This document shows, piece after piece, positions 33,921 through 43,949 of a stretch of DNA of 64,000 bases (positions are counted from its first letter, which is position 1; each line of letters starts with the position of its first letter). A program made the translations under genes and the position numbers. The DNA lies in NCBI GenBank assembly GCA_014859445.1, contig JACUUC010000001.1, forward strand, positions 62,001-126,000, given 5' to 3'. The notes under the pieces were generated by a model that saw nothing but the letters and a program-made list of their open reading frames with translations, was not told the origin of the DNA and searched no databases. The DNA comes from Bacterioplanes sp. Lineage in GTDB: Bacteria; Pseudomonadota; Gammaproteobacteria; Pseudomonadales; Oceanobacteraceae.

Positions 33921-36229
33921 TTCACTCGATCCTCTGCCCGTAATTTAATCATCGATAACACACCCAGTGCCGCCAGAGCTAAAACGAAAATCTCCCCTAA
34001 CGTATCAAGCACACGGAAATCCACCAGAATCACATTCACAATATTACGGCCATATCCCAATAGCTCACTGTTATCAATGTAATAACTCGAAATGCTGTCA
34101 AAGTACTGAATATCGATGGCCGCCACCAAAATAAACAACATGACCACGCCGCCAAAGAGTGCCACCACAATGTCTCTGGCCCTCTCCCACGGAGATGATA
34201 GCTGCACAAACTCAGGCAATTTAAACAGAACCAACACCAACAGAATGACCGTCAGTGTTTCAACCAATAACTGAGTAATGCCCAAATCGGGCGCACTGAA
34301 GTGGATAAATGTTAGCGCCACGGCAAAACCCAGTACGCCCATTGCCGCCACCGCAGCCAAACGATAACGGGTTGTACTGGCAAAGAGTGCCGACACAATC
34401 AATAAAAAAGCCACCACCCACTCGTATACGTAACTGTCTTGCACATCGAGTGGAAAATGCAGTCCATACGATCGAACAAAGGTATAACCGGCGAGTAAAA
34501 ACGTCGACAAGATCAACACAACCATATACAAACCCAACACCCCGTTTTGCAAAAATCGGGTTTGCCAAGAGGCGCTCCAGGTAATGCCATCCATCATTTT
34601 AAAGTAACCGCGCTCTGGTCCAAATCGGCTAAGCTGCGCAATGACACGACTCAACCAAGGTTGCACACGGTGCCATTGCGTCCACAACATGATACCCAGA
34701 ACCAAACTCACAGCAGACAGCATTAACGGCATATTCACACCATGCCACAATGCCAACTTAACCTCTGGCACATACCCCGCGACAGCCAACATCGACGATG
34801 ACAACAACCATTGTTGCGCTGGTAAAGCAAATAAGGAAAGCAGCAGCGCCATCACAATCAACACCACAGGTCCTAATAGTTCAGCGACTGGTGGCTCATG
34901 CGGTGTTTTAGGTGTCGCCAGATACTGACCATAGAAAGGCTTCAATGCCAACGCGGCGGCGACCGCCACCAGCAAAATCGCGGAAAACACAAACAACAAC
35001 AGTAAGCCATAGCCCCACACGCTAGCCTGCAGCAGTGACTCAAATAACAGCTCCTTGGCAATAAAACCAAACAAAGGAGGAATACCCGCCAACGACATGG
35101 CGGCAAGCAACATCAATAACGCGGTCACTGGCATGGCTTTACGTAACCCAGAAAGTTCCGATAGATCTTTCGTGCCGACGGCATGATCCACGGCACCCGC
35201 CAACATAAACAGCGCACCTTTATACAAGGAATGCGCCAATAAAAAGACCACAAACGCGGTTAACGCCAACTCGGTGCCAATCCCGAGTAACATGACCAAT
35301 GTACCCAATGCCATCACGGTGGAATAGGCGAGTATTTTCTTCATGTCGCGATGGCTCAGCGCCATCACAACGGCCGTAATGACCGTCAGCGCACCAACGC
35401 TGGTTAAAATCGTCGACCACAAATCGCTCGCCATTCCCGGATTCAATCGCGCCAACAAGTACACCCCCGCTTTGACCATGGTGGCCGAATGCAAGAAAGC
35501 GGAAACGGGGGTTGGTGCTGCCATGGCATTTGGCAACCAAAAGTGAAATGGAAATTGCGCCGATTTTGTAAAGGCACCAAGCAATACCAGCACCAAAGCC
35601 GCACCGTATAATCCATGCTCAGGTAAGCTCACCCCACTGGATAAAATGCCTTGTATGGAATACGACCCACCCATAATGGCAAGCAAGACAAACCCAGCTA
35701 ATAAACACAAACCACCACCAACGGTGACAAACAATCCTTGCAGTGCCGCTTTACGCGCACTGGCCTGCTCGTGCTGAAAACCAATCAAAAAATACGACGT
35801 GATACTGGTCAATTCCCAGAAAACAAACAGCGTGATGACGTTATCCGCCAGCACCAGACCCAACATAGATGCCATAAAGGCAATAATGATTAAATAAAAA
35901 CGCCCTAAATCCTTATGACCTTTCAGATAGGAACCCGCATAGATCAGTACAAAGGTGCCAATGATGCTAATCAGTAACGCAAAAAGCAGCGACAATCCGT
36001 CTAAATACAAAGACAGAGAAATATCCAGTCCAGGAAACCATTGGTACGTTGTTAATTGTGAATGCCCCTGACCAATAACCGGAATCCACTGAGCAAAATA
36101 AACCACTAACGAAAATGGATAGAGCGCCAACAGCCAACCACTGTATCGGCCGCTCAGCTTAACGAGCCATGGCGCAGCCATCGCAACAACAAAACCTAGC
36201 ATGACGGTTAATAGCATGAAAAAAGACAC
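33917..36229 (-). CDS. mnhA: Na+/H+ antiporter subunit MnhA/MrpA
   Basis: Largest subunit of the Mrp antiporter, related to NuoL, 770 residues and about 20 transmembrane helices. Conserved points: [19 protein letters not shown] (key Glu; quoted as [13 protein letters not shown]), [25 protein letters not shown] ([13 protein letters not shown] and [17 protein letters not shown]), and a C-terminal MrpA-specific part with [19 protein letters not shown] and [20 protein letters not shown] (quoted in part: [10 protein letters not shown]). First gene of the operon; the promoter should lie in the 247-base region shared with the divergent desaturase gene. Confidence 0.94.
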   Translation of the reverse strand: MSFFMLLTVMLGFVVAMAAPWLVKLSGRYSGWLLALYPFSLVVYFAQWIPVIGQGHSQLTTYQWFPGLDISLSLYLDGLSLLFALLISIIGTFVLIYAGSYLKGHKDLGRFYLIIIAFMASMLGLVLADNVITLFVFWELTSITSYFLIGFQHEQASARKAALQGLFVTVGGGLCLLAGFVLLAIMGGSYSIQGILSSGVSLPEHGLYGAALVLVLLGAFTKSAQFPFHFWLPNAMAAPTPVSAFLHSATMVKAGVYLLARLNPGMASDLWSTILTSVGALTVITAVVMALSHRDMKKILAYSTVMALGTLVMLLGIGTELALTAFVVFLLAHSLYKGALFMLAGAVDHAVGTKDLSELSGLRKAMPVTALLMLLAAMSLAGIPPLFGFIAKELLFESLLQASVWGYGLLLLFVFSAILLVAVAAALALKPFYGQYLATPKTPHEPPVAELLGPVVLIVMALLLSLFALPAQQWLLSSSMLAVAGYVPEVKLALWHGVNMPLMLSAVSLVLGIMLWTQWHRVQPWLSRVIAQLSRFGPERGYFKMMDGITWSASWQTRFLQNGVLGLYMVVLILSTFLLAGYTFVRSYGLHFPLDVQDSYVYEWVVAFLLIVSALFASTTRYRLAAVAAMGVLGFAVALTFIHFSAPDLGITQLLVETLTVILLVLVLFKLPEFVQLSSPWERARDIVVALFGGVVMLFILVAAIDIQYFDSISSYYIDNSELLGYGRNIVNVILVDFRVLDTLGEIFVLALAALGVLSMIKLRAEDRVK

Positions 36230-36476
36230 CTCAATATTGGCTCACAATAAGCATAAAGCATACACGCTACGCTGCCTATAACCCACGACACCGCCATCGA
36301 ATAACAAGTTCTTCGCTTTCCTTTCACGCGATATCACAGCTCAAGAGGACACGGATTCTAGCGGATAGTTCACTCGGGACAATCCGGCCATTCAGCCGGT
36401 ATATTGGGCGAATTCATCCATTTACATTGGTCTTGCTTACGGTATGATCAAATACAAACAACAACTATAACGAACT
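36230..36476. other. Divergent intergenic region between mnhA and desaturase
   Basis: Holds the promoters of two divergent transcription units. The only clear structure is a small hairpin CCGGC-CATTCA-GCCGG near 36382-36401; no T-run follows. I see no open frame of note and no recognisable operator. Confidence 0.5.
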
Positions 36477-37556
36477 ATGTCAACAATTCGATACCCGCAT
36501 CATGGTCGCCATTTTTACCAAGCATTGAGTCGTCAAGTGCATGACGCGATCGCAACACAGCCTCATGCCTCTCAAAGTCTGTTGCTTGCGAAAATCGCCC
36601 TCATTCTGCTGGTTTACATCGCTAGCTATGCGGCCATGCTGTCTGTCGATGGTGCAGGTAACGCTTTATCATGGGTCATTCATGGCGTTGCCACAGCACT
36701 GGTGGGATTTAATATCATGCACGATGGCGCTCATGAATCACTCAGTCGTTCGCGGCGCCTGAACCGACTGGCTGCCCTGACATTCAACCTCATTGGTAGC
36801 CATCGTCGCTACTGGGCGGAAAAACACAATCGCAATCATCACGGCTTTACCAATGTCGATGGTTTGGATGAAGACATTGATGCATTGGGTCTGCTGCGTA
36901 TGAGCCCAACTCAACCACACCGAGCATGGCATCGCTACCAACATTGGTATGCCTGGTGCCTATACCCACTCACCAGTCTATTTTGGTTTTTTGTATTGGA
37001 TTACAAAGCCTACTTTCGCCAAGCCATTGGCGATCGTGCCTACAGCAAGCCCATGGGGCGTGCGGAACACATTGAATTTTGGCTCAGCAAAGCGCTCTAT
37101 TTAGTGCTGTATCTACTGCTCCCATCCTTCGTTCTTGGTCTTAGCCAAACTCTCGTCGGATTTCTATTGATGCATGCGGTATTGGGTTTTTTGTTTGCGG
37201 TGGTATTTCAACTCGCTCATGTGGTTTCTCTCGCGGAATTCTCGCAGCCAAATAATACGGGAGAATTACCCGATACCTGGGCCATACATCAATTGCGAAC
37301 CACCGTCGATTTTGCACCCCAGAGTCGCGTATTGAATGCCTTACTTGGAGGCCTAAACATGCAAGTTGAACATCACTTATTTCCGCGTATCAGCCATATT
37401 CACTATCCACAAATACACCATCTGATTCGTCGTGAATGCGAGCTGCAAGGTCACCCTATCCGTACCTACCAAACGCTCTGGCAAGCCCTAACAGGCCACA
37501 GTGCGCATTTAAAAGCCCTGGGTCATCCTCTTGCCAAGCCCATCCAAGCCAAGTAG
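36477..37556 (+). CDS. Membrane fatty acid desaturase (acyl-lipid/acyl-CoA type)
   Basis: Di-iron membrane desaturase of 359 residues. The three His boxes are present: HDGAHES (H-D-x2-H, about residues 81-87), HNRNHHGF (H-x3-HH, about 119-126) and QVEHHLFP (about 299-306) near the C-terminus. Hydrophobic pairs lie before the first box, in the middle and before the third. The NIMHDGAHES and QVEHHLF forms resemble linoleoyl-CoA/delta-6-type front-end desaturases, but no cytochrome b5 domain is fused, and the regiospecificity cannot be read. It is divergent from the Mrp operon and 35 bases upstream of the exonuclease-like gene. Confidence 0.9.
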   Translation: MSTIRYPHHGRHFYQALSRQVHDAIATQPHASQSLLLAKIALILLVYIASYAAMLSVDGAGNALSWVIHGVATALVGFNIMHDGAHESLSRSRRLNRLAALTFNLIGSHRRYWAEKHNRNHHGFTNVDGLDEDIDALGLLRMSPTQPHRAWHRYQHWYAWCLYPLTSLFWFFVLDYKAYFRQAIGDRAYSKPMGRAEHIEFWLSKALYLVLYLLLPSFVLGLSQTLVGFLLMHAVLGFLFAVVFQLAHVVSLAEFSQPNNTGELPDTWAIHQLRTTVDFAPQSRVLNALLGGLNMQVEHHLFPRISHIHYPQIHHLIRRECELQGHPIRTYQTLWQALTGHSAHLKALGHPLAKPIQAK

Positions 37557-37591
37557 ATTGCATCCTCCTGATGTTAGCTTGAGAGATTCCC

Positions 37592-38137
37592 GTGTCCTAC
37601 CCGCATTTTATTGCAATCGATGCCAGCTCTTACGAAGATACGGCGTACCCCATCGCCATTGCTTGGTCACTGAGTGATGGCACCATCAAAACCACGCTTA
37701 TTCAACCAGATGACGACTGGGAAGAATGGGATTCTGCCCTAGAAGAACTGCATGGCATCAACCAAGAAACGTTATACCAACGTGGCGAAACGCCGTGGTC
37801 GGTCATTCGTGAACTCGAAAATGATTTGGAACAAAGTTATTTGGCCACCGATGACGTTGACCGCTGCGAGCAATTACTAGAAACCTTGTATGAGACCTGC
37901 CAGCGTGAATTAAATGTGGAGCTAGGCAGTTACACGGCGGATTTATTTCAAATGGAAAACAAACAAGAATGCCGCGACCAATTAAGCGACATTCGTATGT
38001 CCTGCGATGATCGCGTGACGTTAATGCTGCATGCATGGGCAAGAGAAAATAACGTCAATTCACCATCGGACAGCAATACCGATTCAGACATCGATGACCC
38101 AGCAGAAAGAGACGACACCGACCCGTCTCCCTACTGA
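37592..38137 (+). CDS. Hypothetical protein with degenerate DEDD exonuclease-like fold
   Basis: 181-residue cytoplasmic protein. The N-terminal FIAIDASSYEDTAYPIAIAW, a later strand (TIKTTLIQP) and an LHGI motif followed by a PWSVIRELE helix follow the DnaQ/DEDDh exonuclease pattern, and DRCEQLLETLYE continues it. The catalytic D-x-E of motif I is D-A-S, so activity is doubtful. The last 25 residues are an acidic Ser/Asp-rich tail. Start is GTG at 37592 after GAGAGATTCCC. It may be co-transcribed with the desaturase. Function unknown. Confidence 0.65.
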   Translation: MSYPHFIAIDASSYEDTAYPIAIAWSLSDGTIKTTLIQPDDDWEEWDSALEELHGINQETLYQRGETPWSVIRELENDLEQSYLATDDVDRCEQLLETLYETCQRELNVELGSYTADLFQMENKQECRDQLSDIRMSCDDRVTLMLHAWARENNVNSPSDSNTDSDIDDPAERDDTDPSPY

Positions 38138-38147
38138 TGACGCACGA

Positions 38148-39938
<1,791 letters not shown>

Positions 39939-39954
<16 letters not shown>

Positions 39955-40457
39955 GGGATACTCTGAAAAGAATGAGGTTGAATCCAAACTAACGTGCCAG
40001 CGGATACGCGCGCAAATAAATCCAACACATCGTCATTGCGCATACGAATACAACCGTGCGAGTGTGGCACACCCATGGGCTCAGAATCCGGACAGCCATG
40101 AATGTAAATGAAGCGGCGCATGGTATCCACCTGACCACCTCGATTAAAGCCGACCTCAAGCCCCTGTAACCACAAAATACGCGTTAAAATCCAATCCCGC
40201 TCAGGATGTTGTTGTGCTAAGGCCGACGAATACACTTCAGGGGTTGGGCGACGTCCCACAAAAACACGATTGCTCGGCTGACCATGACCAATACAAGCAC
40301 GAACACGATGCCAACCCACAGGCGTTTGCCAAGACCCTGCTTGTTGACCCGCTCCTAGCGTTGCCGTCGATACAGGATAAGACACACAGTGCTGTTCATC
40401 CGTATAACGCAATTGCTGATCGGCAATGGAAACTTCAATCAACGCCGTATCCACCAT
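39939..40457 (-). CDS. L,D-transpeptidase (YkuD domain)
   Basis: YkuD-fold enzyme of 172 residues. The catalytic signature HGCPDSEPMGVPHSHGCIRM occupies about residues 118-137, including the catalytic HGCIRM Cys; a second Cys lies earlier in HGCPD. A signal peptide is not obvious: the start MVDTALIEVSIADQQLRY looks cytoplasmic, so the site of action is uncertain and a recycling role in the cytoplasm, beside nagZ, is possible. The ATG at 40457 has AGAG upstream; a TTG at 40478 is in frame. Confidence 0.87.
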
Positions 40458-40474
40458 GAAGAATTCTCTGACAA

Positions 40475-41110
40475 TCAAGGAGGGGCGTTCAACCCCGCCG
40501 CTAAGAATGGCGTCAATTGCGAAACCACACTCGTGATATCCGCCGACTTACCAAGGTCATGTTCGGCCATCGCCGTCAAAGAATCAACGCCGGACAGCGT
40601 AAACACCGTTGCACCCAGCATAAAGTGAATACGCCAAAAACGATCCTCATTCGACAAATTTGGCGTTGCCGCACTGACCAATTGCATAAAATCACGAAAC
40701 ACAGCGCTGTATTCCGTTTGTAAATACTTGCGTAAATGGCCTTGCCCTTGAGTGTAAGCCAATCCCAGCAATCGCATAAAAATGCCCAATCGACGCGGAT
40801 TGCCTTTATCGGTGCGCAAAGCCGTCGCTGGTAGTAACATCAAAAGCGAATTTAATTCGGGCACTTCATCTTGAAGTTGAGCCCGATAGCCACGCAATTC
40901 ACTGGCCAACTGCTCAGAAAACGGCGTGAGAAAACGTGCAAACACCGCCTGAATAAGAGCCTTTTTAGAACCGAAATGATAATTCACCGCTGCCAAATTG
41001 ACACCAGCACGGGTGGTAATATTGCGTAATGATGTTTCCGCAAACCCACGTTCCGAGAATAATTCTTCAGCCGCGTTCAAAATGGCTGTCACGGTATCTT
41101 TTTGTGCCAT
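40475..41110 (-). CDS. psrA: TetR-family regulator PsrA
   Basis: Dimeric repressor responding to long-chain fatty acids or acyl-CoA; in Pseudomonas it controls beta-oxidation genes, rpoS and itself. The 211-residue protein has the TetR helix-turn-helix (FSERGFAETSLRNITTRAG then NLAAVNYHFGSKKALIQAVF, given in two parts) that is nearly identical in type to Pseudomonas PsrA, and the C-terminal ligand domain with GIFMRLLGLAYTQGQGHLRKY and FWRIHFMLGA. Divergent lexA and downstream nagZ match Pseudomonas. Two palindromes of the PsrA type lie just upstream, implying autoregulation. Start MAQKD at 41110 matches the family; a GTG at 41122 is in frame. Confidence 0.92.
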   Translation of the reverse strand: MAQKDTVTAILNAAEELFSERGFAETSLRNITTRAGVNLAAVNYHFGSKKALIQAVFARFLTPFSEQLASELRGYRAQLQDEVPELNSLLMLLPATALRTDKGNPRRLGIFMRLLGLAYTQGQGHLRKYLQTEYSAVFRDFMQLVSAATPNLSNEDRFWRIHFMLGATVFTLSGVDSLTAMAEHDLGKSADITSVVSQLTPFLAAGLNAPP

Positions 41111-41126
41111 GCCCACACTCACTTAT

Positions 41127-41152
41127 AAACAGATGTTTCAAACATACGTTTA
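41127..41152 (-). promoter_or_regulatory. Two overlapping PsrA-type operator boxes
   Basis: AAAC-AGAT-GTTT (41127-41138) and AAAC-ATAC-GTTT (41140-41151), 13 bases apart, both fit the published Pseudomonas PsrA motif (G/C)AAAC-N2-4-GTTT(G/C). They lie 17-42 bases upstream of the psrA start, so the regulator probably represses itself. Confidence 0.7.
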
Positions 41153-41234
41153 AAACACAATAAGAGCAAGTGGCAGTCAAGCATACCGTGTATGCAAGCA
41201 ACCGCAAAAAACATACTGACGATCATCGACTGAC

Positions 41235-41263
41235 TTTACATCAGCACAAACACTGTATATATT
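41235..41263 (+). promoter_or_regulatory. lexA promoter
   Basis: TTTACA (41235-41240), a 17-base spacer and TATATT (41258-41263) form a good sigma-70 promoter. The -10 lies inside the first LexA box. Confidence 0.7.
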
Positions 41264-41268
41264 ACCAG
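41253..41268 (+). promoter_or_regulatory. LexA (SOS) box 1
   Basis: CTG-TATATATTAC-CAG matches the gammaproteobacterial SOS box CTG-N10-CAG with an AT-rich centre. It covers the -10 of the lexA promoter. Confidence 0.85.
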
Positions 41269-41271
41269 TCA

Positions 41272-41287
41272 CTGTATATAACAACAG
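41272..41287 (+). promoter_or_regulatory. LexA (SOS) box 2
   Basis: CTG-TATATAACAA-CAG, a second match to CTG-N10-CAG just after box 1 and 14 bases before the lexA start. Tandem boxes at lexA are usual and allow autoregulation. Confidence 0.85.
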
Positions 41288-41301
41288 CTGGATAAGTAGA
41301 C

Positions 41302-41901
41302 ATGATCAAACTCACTGCGCGACAACAACAAGTACTCGACTTTATTAAGTCGTCGCTTGAAGCCACAGGATTTCCACCAACCCGTGCCGAGATCGCCAGC
41401 GAGCTGGGATTTCGCTCCCCCAATGCGGCCGAAGAACATCTCAAAGCCTTGGCCCGCAAAGGGGCCATTGAAATGATGGCTGGCGCGTCGCGTGGCATAC
41501 GTATCGTTAATAATGAAGAGCCTGGTTTACCCATTATCGGCCGTGTTGCGGCTGGTGAGCCTATTTTGGCACAAGAACACATTGAAGATTATTGCCAAAT
41601 TCCTGCGAGCTTCTTCAAACCTGAAGCCAGCTTTTTACTGGAAGTTCATGGCGATAGCATGAAAGACATTGGCATTTTAGACGGTGACTACATCGCCGTA
41701 GCCAAAACCAATCACGCACGAAACGGCGATATCATTGTGGCGCGCGTTAACGACGAAGTCACCGTGAAGCGTTATCAAAAAAATCGCAACAAAGTGTTAC
41801 TTCTACCTGAAAATGCCGACTATCAACCGATTGAAGTCGATTTACGCGACACCGAATTTGCGATCGAAGGTCAGTATGTTGGTGTTGTTCGTCGCCACTA
41901 A
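41302..41901 (+). CDS. lexA: LexA repressor
   Basis: SOS-response repressor that cleaves itself when RecA is activated. The 199-residue protein has the winged-helix domain ([25 protein letters not shown]; recognition part [11 protein letters not shown]), the Ala-Gly cleavage site in VAAGEP, and the Ser-Lys dyad: Ser in GDSMKDIGI and Lys in [21 protein letters not shown] stretch precedes the ATG without a strong Shine-Dalgarno. Two SOS boxes precede it. sulA follows after 46 bases without its own SOS box, so the two form one SOS operon as in Pseudomonas. Confidence 0.97.
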   Translation: MIKLTARQQQVLDFIKSSLEATGFPPTRAEIASELGFRSPNAAEEHLKALARKGAIEMMAGASRGIRIVNNEEPGLPIIGRVAAGEPILAQEHIEDYCQIPASFFKPEASFLLEVHGDSMKDIGILDGDYIAVAKTNHARNGDIIVARVNDEVTVKRYQKNRNKVLLLPENADYQPIEVDLRDTEFAIEGQYVGVVRRH

Positions 41902-41947
41902 TGATTAATCCAGAAATAGCAATGTGATGTATTTCAGTGAGGTCTCT

Positions 41948-42373
41948 ATGCAGCAGTTAGCATTGACAATGGAACAACCACGCTTATCCGTGGCTCAGCC
42001 CATATCGACCAACCACGGTCGCCGAGGCAGCTTGACGGAAATGATCGTCAATGACGACAGCGCCATTCAACCACAACAATTATTGCCCTTATTGGCTCGC
42101 TGCAATGCCGAACCTCGATGGTTGATGTGGTTAAGTGCAAACCAGCGCATGAACAAACAATGGTTAGCCAGCTTGGGGCTTGAGCAATCCCCTGTGATTC
42201 ATATAGACCTTTGTCAAGACACACAGCTCCACTTAACCAGCCGTATCCTTAAGGCAGGCAATAGCCACCTAATTGTCGAGTGGCAAGGTGAGTTCTCAAG
42301 CGAAGAACGCCAACATATCCAATCTTTGGCGGTAGAATCAGGCAGTCATGTCATCCTAATCCAACGCCGTTAA
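41948..42373 (+). CDS. sulA: SulA-like SOS cell division inhibitor
   Basis: Predicted inhibitor of FtsZ polymerisation induced by DNA damage. The 141-residue product has the SulA-type order: a variable N-terminus, GSLTEMIV, LLPLLARCNAEPRWLMWLSAN (RWLMWLSAN is the conserved core) and a C-terminal strand-helix-strand. GAGGT six bases before the ATG at 41948 fixes the start rather than 41924. Location right behind lexA matches Pseudomonas lexA-sulA. The C-terminus is more diverged from E. coli SulA. Confidence 0.85.
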   Translation: MQQLALTMEQPRLSVAQPISTNHGRRGSLTEMIVNDDSAIQPQQLLPLLARCNAEPRWLMWLSANQRMNKQWLASLGLEQSPVIHIDLCQDTQLHLTSRILKAGNSHLIVEWQGEFSSEERQHIQSLAVESGSHVILIQRR

Positions 42374-42405
42374 TCCCTAGCTGTGCTTAACAGACACGCA
42401 AAAGA

Positions 42406-42440
42406 AAACCCGCTAGCCATGCACTAACGGGTTTAAAAAT
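42406..42440. terminator. Bidirectional terminator after sulA
   Basis: AAACCCG (42406-42412) and CGGGTTT (42428-42434), extended by CTAG/CTAA with one mismatch, form the stem. On the minus strand TTTTCTTTT follows; on plus TAAAAATG follows. It separates convergent genes. Confidence 0.7.
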
Positions 42441-42455
42441 GCGTCTGCTTAAGAC

Positions 42456-42707
42456 TCAATGCAGATGATGACGATACTCAGGTGCATCGAAGTCCTCTCG
42501 CTCGACTTCCATTCCCGACAGCTCTCCGACCTTGCGAACACCCGCCTCAATCATAATACGAGCAATGTCCATATGGTGTGTCTGCAAACTGGCTTTAGCG
42601 TCGTCTGAAAAATGGATCGACACAAGCGCATCGCCCTCCTGTTCATCCGCGCGACGCAGTGCGATATCACCATTCGATAATTCTACAATCTCAAAAAAGC
42701 GTGCCAT
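42456..42707 (-). CDS. Conserved hypothetical protein (83 aa)
   Basis: Small acidic cytoplasmic protein. FFEIVELSNGDIALRRADEQ and a VSIHFSDDAK strand are followed by a helix (DIARIMIEAGVRKVGEL) and a His-rich end (PEYRHHLH). A protein of this size and type sits next to lexA-sulA in Pseudomonas (PA3009 region). The function is not known. The ATG at 42707 follows GAGGCGGTTAT on the minus strand. The His-rich tail could bind metal, but nothing else supports this. Confidence 0.75.
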   Translation of the reverse strand: MARFFEIVELSNGDIALRRADEQEGDALVSIHFSDDAKASLQTHHMDIARIMIEAGVRKVGELSGMEVEREDFDAPEYRHHLH

Positions 42708-42804
42708 AACCGCCTCTCAAATTTGGGCGCGGGAGTGTATCACAACCACAAGGGACTTGGGCAACGACCGGTAAAATAGTCAGTTACCCATATAGCCAAT
42801 ACAC

Positions 42805-43260
42805 TTAACTTTCGTGACGATTCGCACGTTGCTGATCAATCAAATCCGACAGGCGCTGGTGCCATTGTGTCACAGCGGCCGTTGGATCATGAATGACCGC
42901 AATGCGCGAGGGTTCATGATGCTGCACCACCACATTCTGCTCTGGACGCTGAGCGTCATGAATGGCTTGCAAGCATTGCGCAAGCCATGAATAACCGTCT
43001 TGCTCCAGAGTCTGTAGTTCTTTCATTTCACCTGTGACTAAGCTCACCTGCTGAATCAACTCAGACAATGTAGACACCGGTAGACGGTACGAGACGGACT
43101 CCGCCAATTCATGCAAGTACGCCAGATACGCATCGTGTAAATGATACAACGCCGCATTCAACAGTGCCTGCTGTAACGTCGGCAACTGATCACTCTGCCA
43201 TTGCTGCAACAACAGCTGAGTTTGATACAATTTTAGATTGGTAATGCTTAACCAGCTCAT
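42805..43260 (-). CDS. DUF6586-like conserved hypothetical protein
   Basis: All-helical cytoplasmic protein of 151 residues with many Gln and Leu. A region beginning YQTQLLLQQW and the ALLNAALYHLHDAYLAYLHELAE helix (core YHLHDAYLAYLHELAE) resemble the DUF6586 family found near lexA-sulA in Pseudomonas. No enzymatic motif. It follows yfaZ after 20 bases on the same strand, so the two are likely co-transcribed. The assignment to DUF6586 is from memory of the family pattern and is moderate. Confidence 0.7.
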   Translation of the reverse strand: MSWLSITNLKLYQTQLLLQQWQSDQLPTLQQALLNAALYHLHDAYLAYLHELAESVSYRLPVSTLSELIQQVSLVTGEMKELQTLEQDGYSWLAQCLQAIHDAQRPEQNVVVQHHEPSRIAVIHDPTAAVTQWHQRLSDLIDQQRANRHES

Positions 43261-43280
43261 AACCGACTCACTGTTGATGA

Positions 43281-43850
43281 TTAAAAATCGATCTTGATAC
43301 CAAAGTGTAAGCCATCACCTAACTTGACGCGTTTCTTCACGTCTTCCACTTTCACCGCGCTGTAGCGATAACCCGTATAAATTCTGGCCGTAGGAATAAC
43401 GGCAAATTGCAAGCGCAAGTCGGTATCCCATAAATGCTCGCCATCACCGAACGTTGTCACGGGAGGGGCATAATAACCATAGCCAGCAATACTCACATCT
43501 TGCACACCGGGAATGTTATAGCGGAAAAAACCACCCACACCGACGGCTGCGCCATCATAATCGTCAGTAAAGTAACCATACAGCTTACCGCCAACGCCAA
43601 TGTACAAACTGCGCTTTGATTCACGAACATCCACCACATGCAAGCCCGCTGAGACTAAATTGCCATCATCACGGTCGTGCTGCAGTGCGGCTCCCACATG
43701 CAAACCACTTCCTACCTGAGTGGCATCGTAAGCAATGCGAGCGGTTTCATTGGCCAAGCTCATATCCACAGATCCGCCTGCTTGCGTCGTAGCAACCAAG
43801 GCACCAGATAAAAACGTCGCTGCTAACAAACGTGTAGCTAATTGATTCAT
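43281..43850 (-). CDS. YfaZ-family outer membrane protein
   Basis: Predicted outer membrane beta-barrel of 189 residues: a signal peptide (LLAATFLSGALVATTQA) followed by alternating strands such as SLYIGVGGKLYGYF and IAGYGYYAPP, and a C-terminal Phe (FGIKIDF). This matches the YfaZ family. GGGGAG five bases before the ATG at 43850 fixes the start over an upstream in-frame codon. No role can be stated beyond location. Confidence 0.85.
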   Translation of the reverse strand: MNQLATRLLAATFLSGALVATTQAGGSVDMSLANETARIAYDATQVGSGLHVGAALQHDRDDGNLVSAGLHVVDVRESKRSLYIGVGGKLYGYFTDDYDGAAVGVGGFFRYNIPGVQDVSIAGYGYYAPPVTTFGDGEHLWDTDLRLQFAVIPTARIYTGYRYSAVKVEDVKKRVKLGDGLHFGIKIDF

Positions 43851-43895
43851 GTGACTCCCCAAAGATCATCAAAAAACGTCGGCTATCATAACAGC

Positions 43896-43925
43896 GACGG
43901 GGAAATGGCACACCACTTCCCCGTC
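43896..43925 (-). terminator. Hairpin between htpG and yfaZ
   Basis: GACGGGGAA (43896-43904) and TTCCCCGTC (43917-43925) form a perfect 9-bp stem with a 12-nt loop, 25 bases after the htpG stop. On the minus strand the next bases are GCTGTTATG, so the T-tract is poor. Confidence 0.45.
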
Positions 43926-43949
43926 ACCAAAACACCTTATACCTCGTAT

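Noticed and set aside
33917-36229. Complex I (nuo) genes
   Set aside because: NuoL/N/K-like motifs occur, but the order A-B-C-D-E-F-G with MrpB, MrpE, MrpF and MrpG signatures shows an Mrp antiporter.
37592-38137. Active DnaQ-type exonuclease
   Set aside because: Motif I lacks the second acidic residue (D-A-S), and no further acidic catalytic pair could be placed with confidence.
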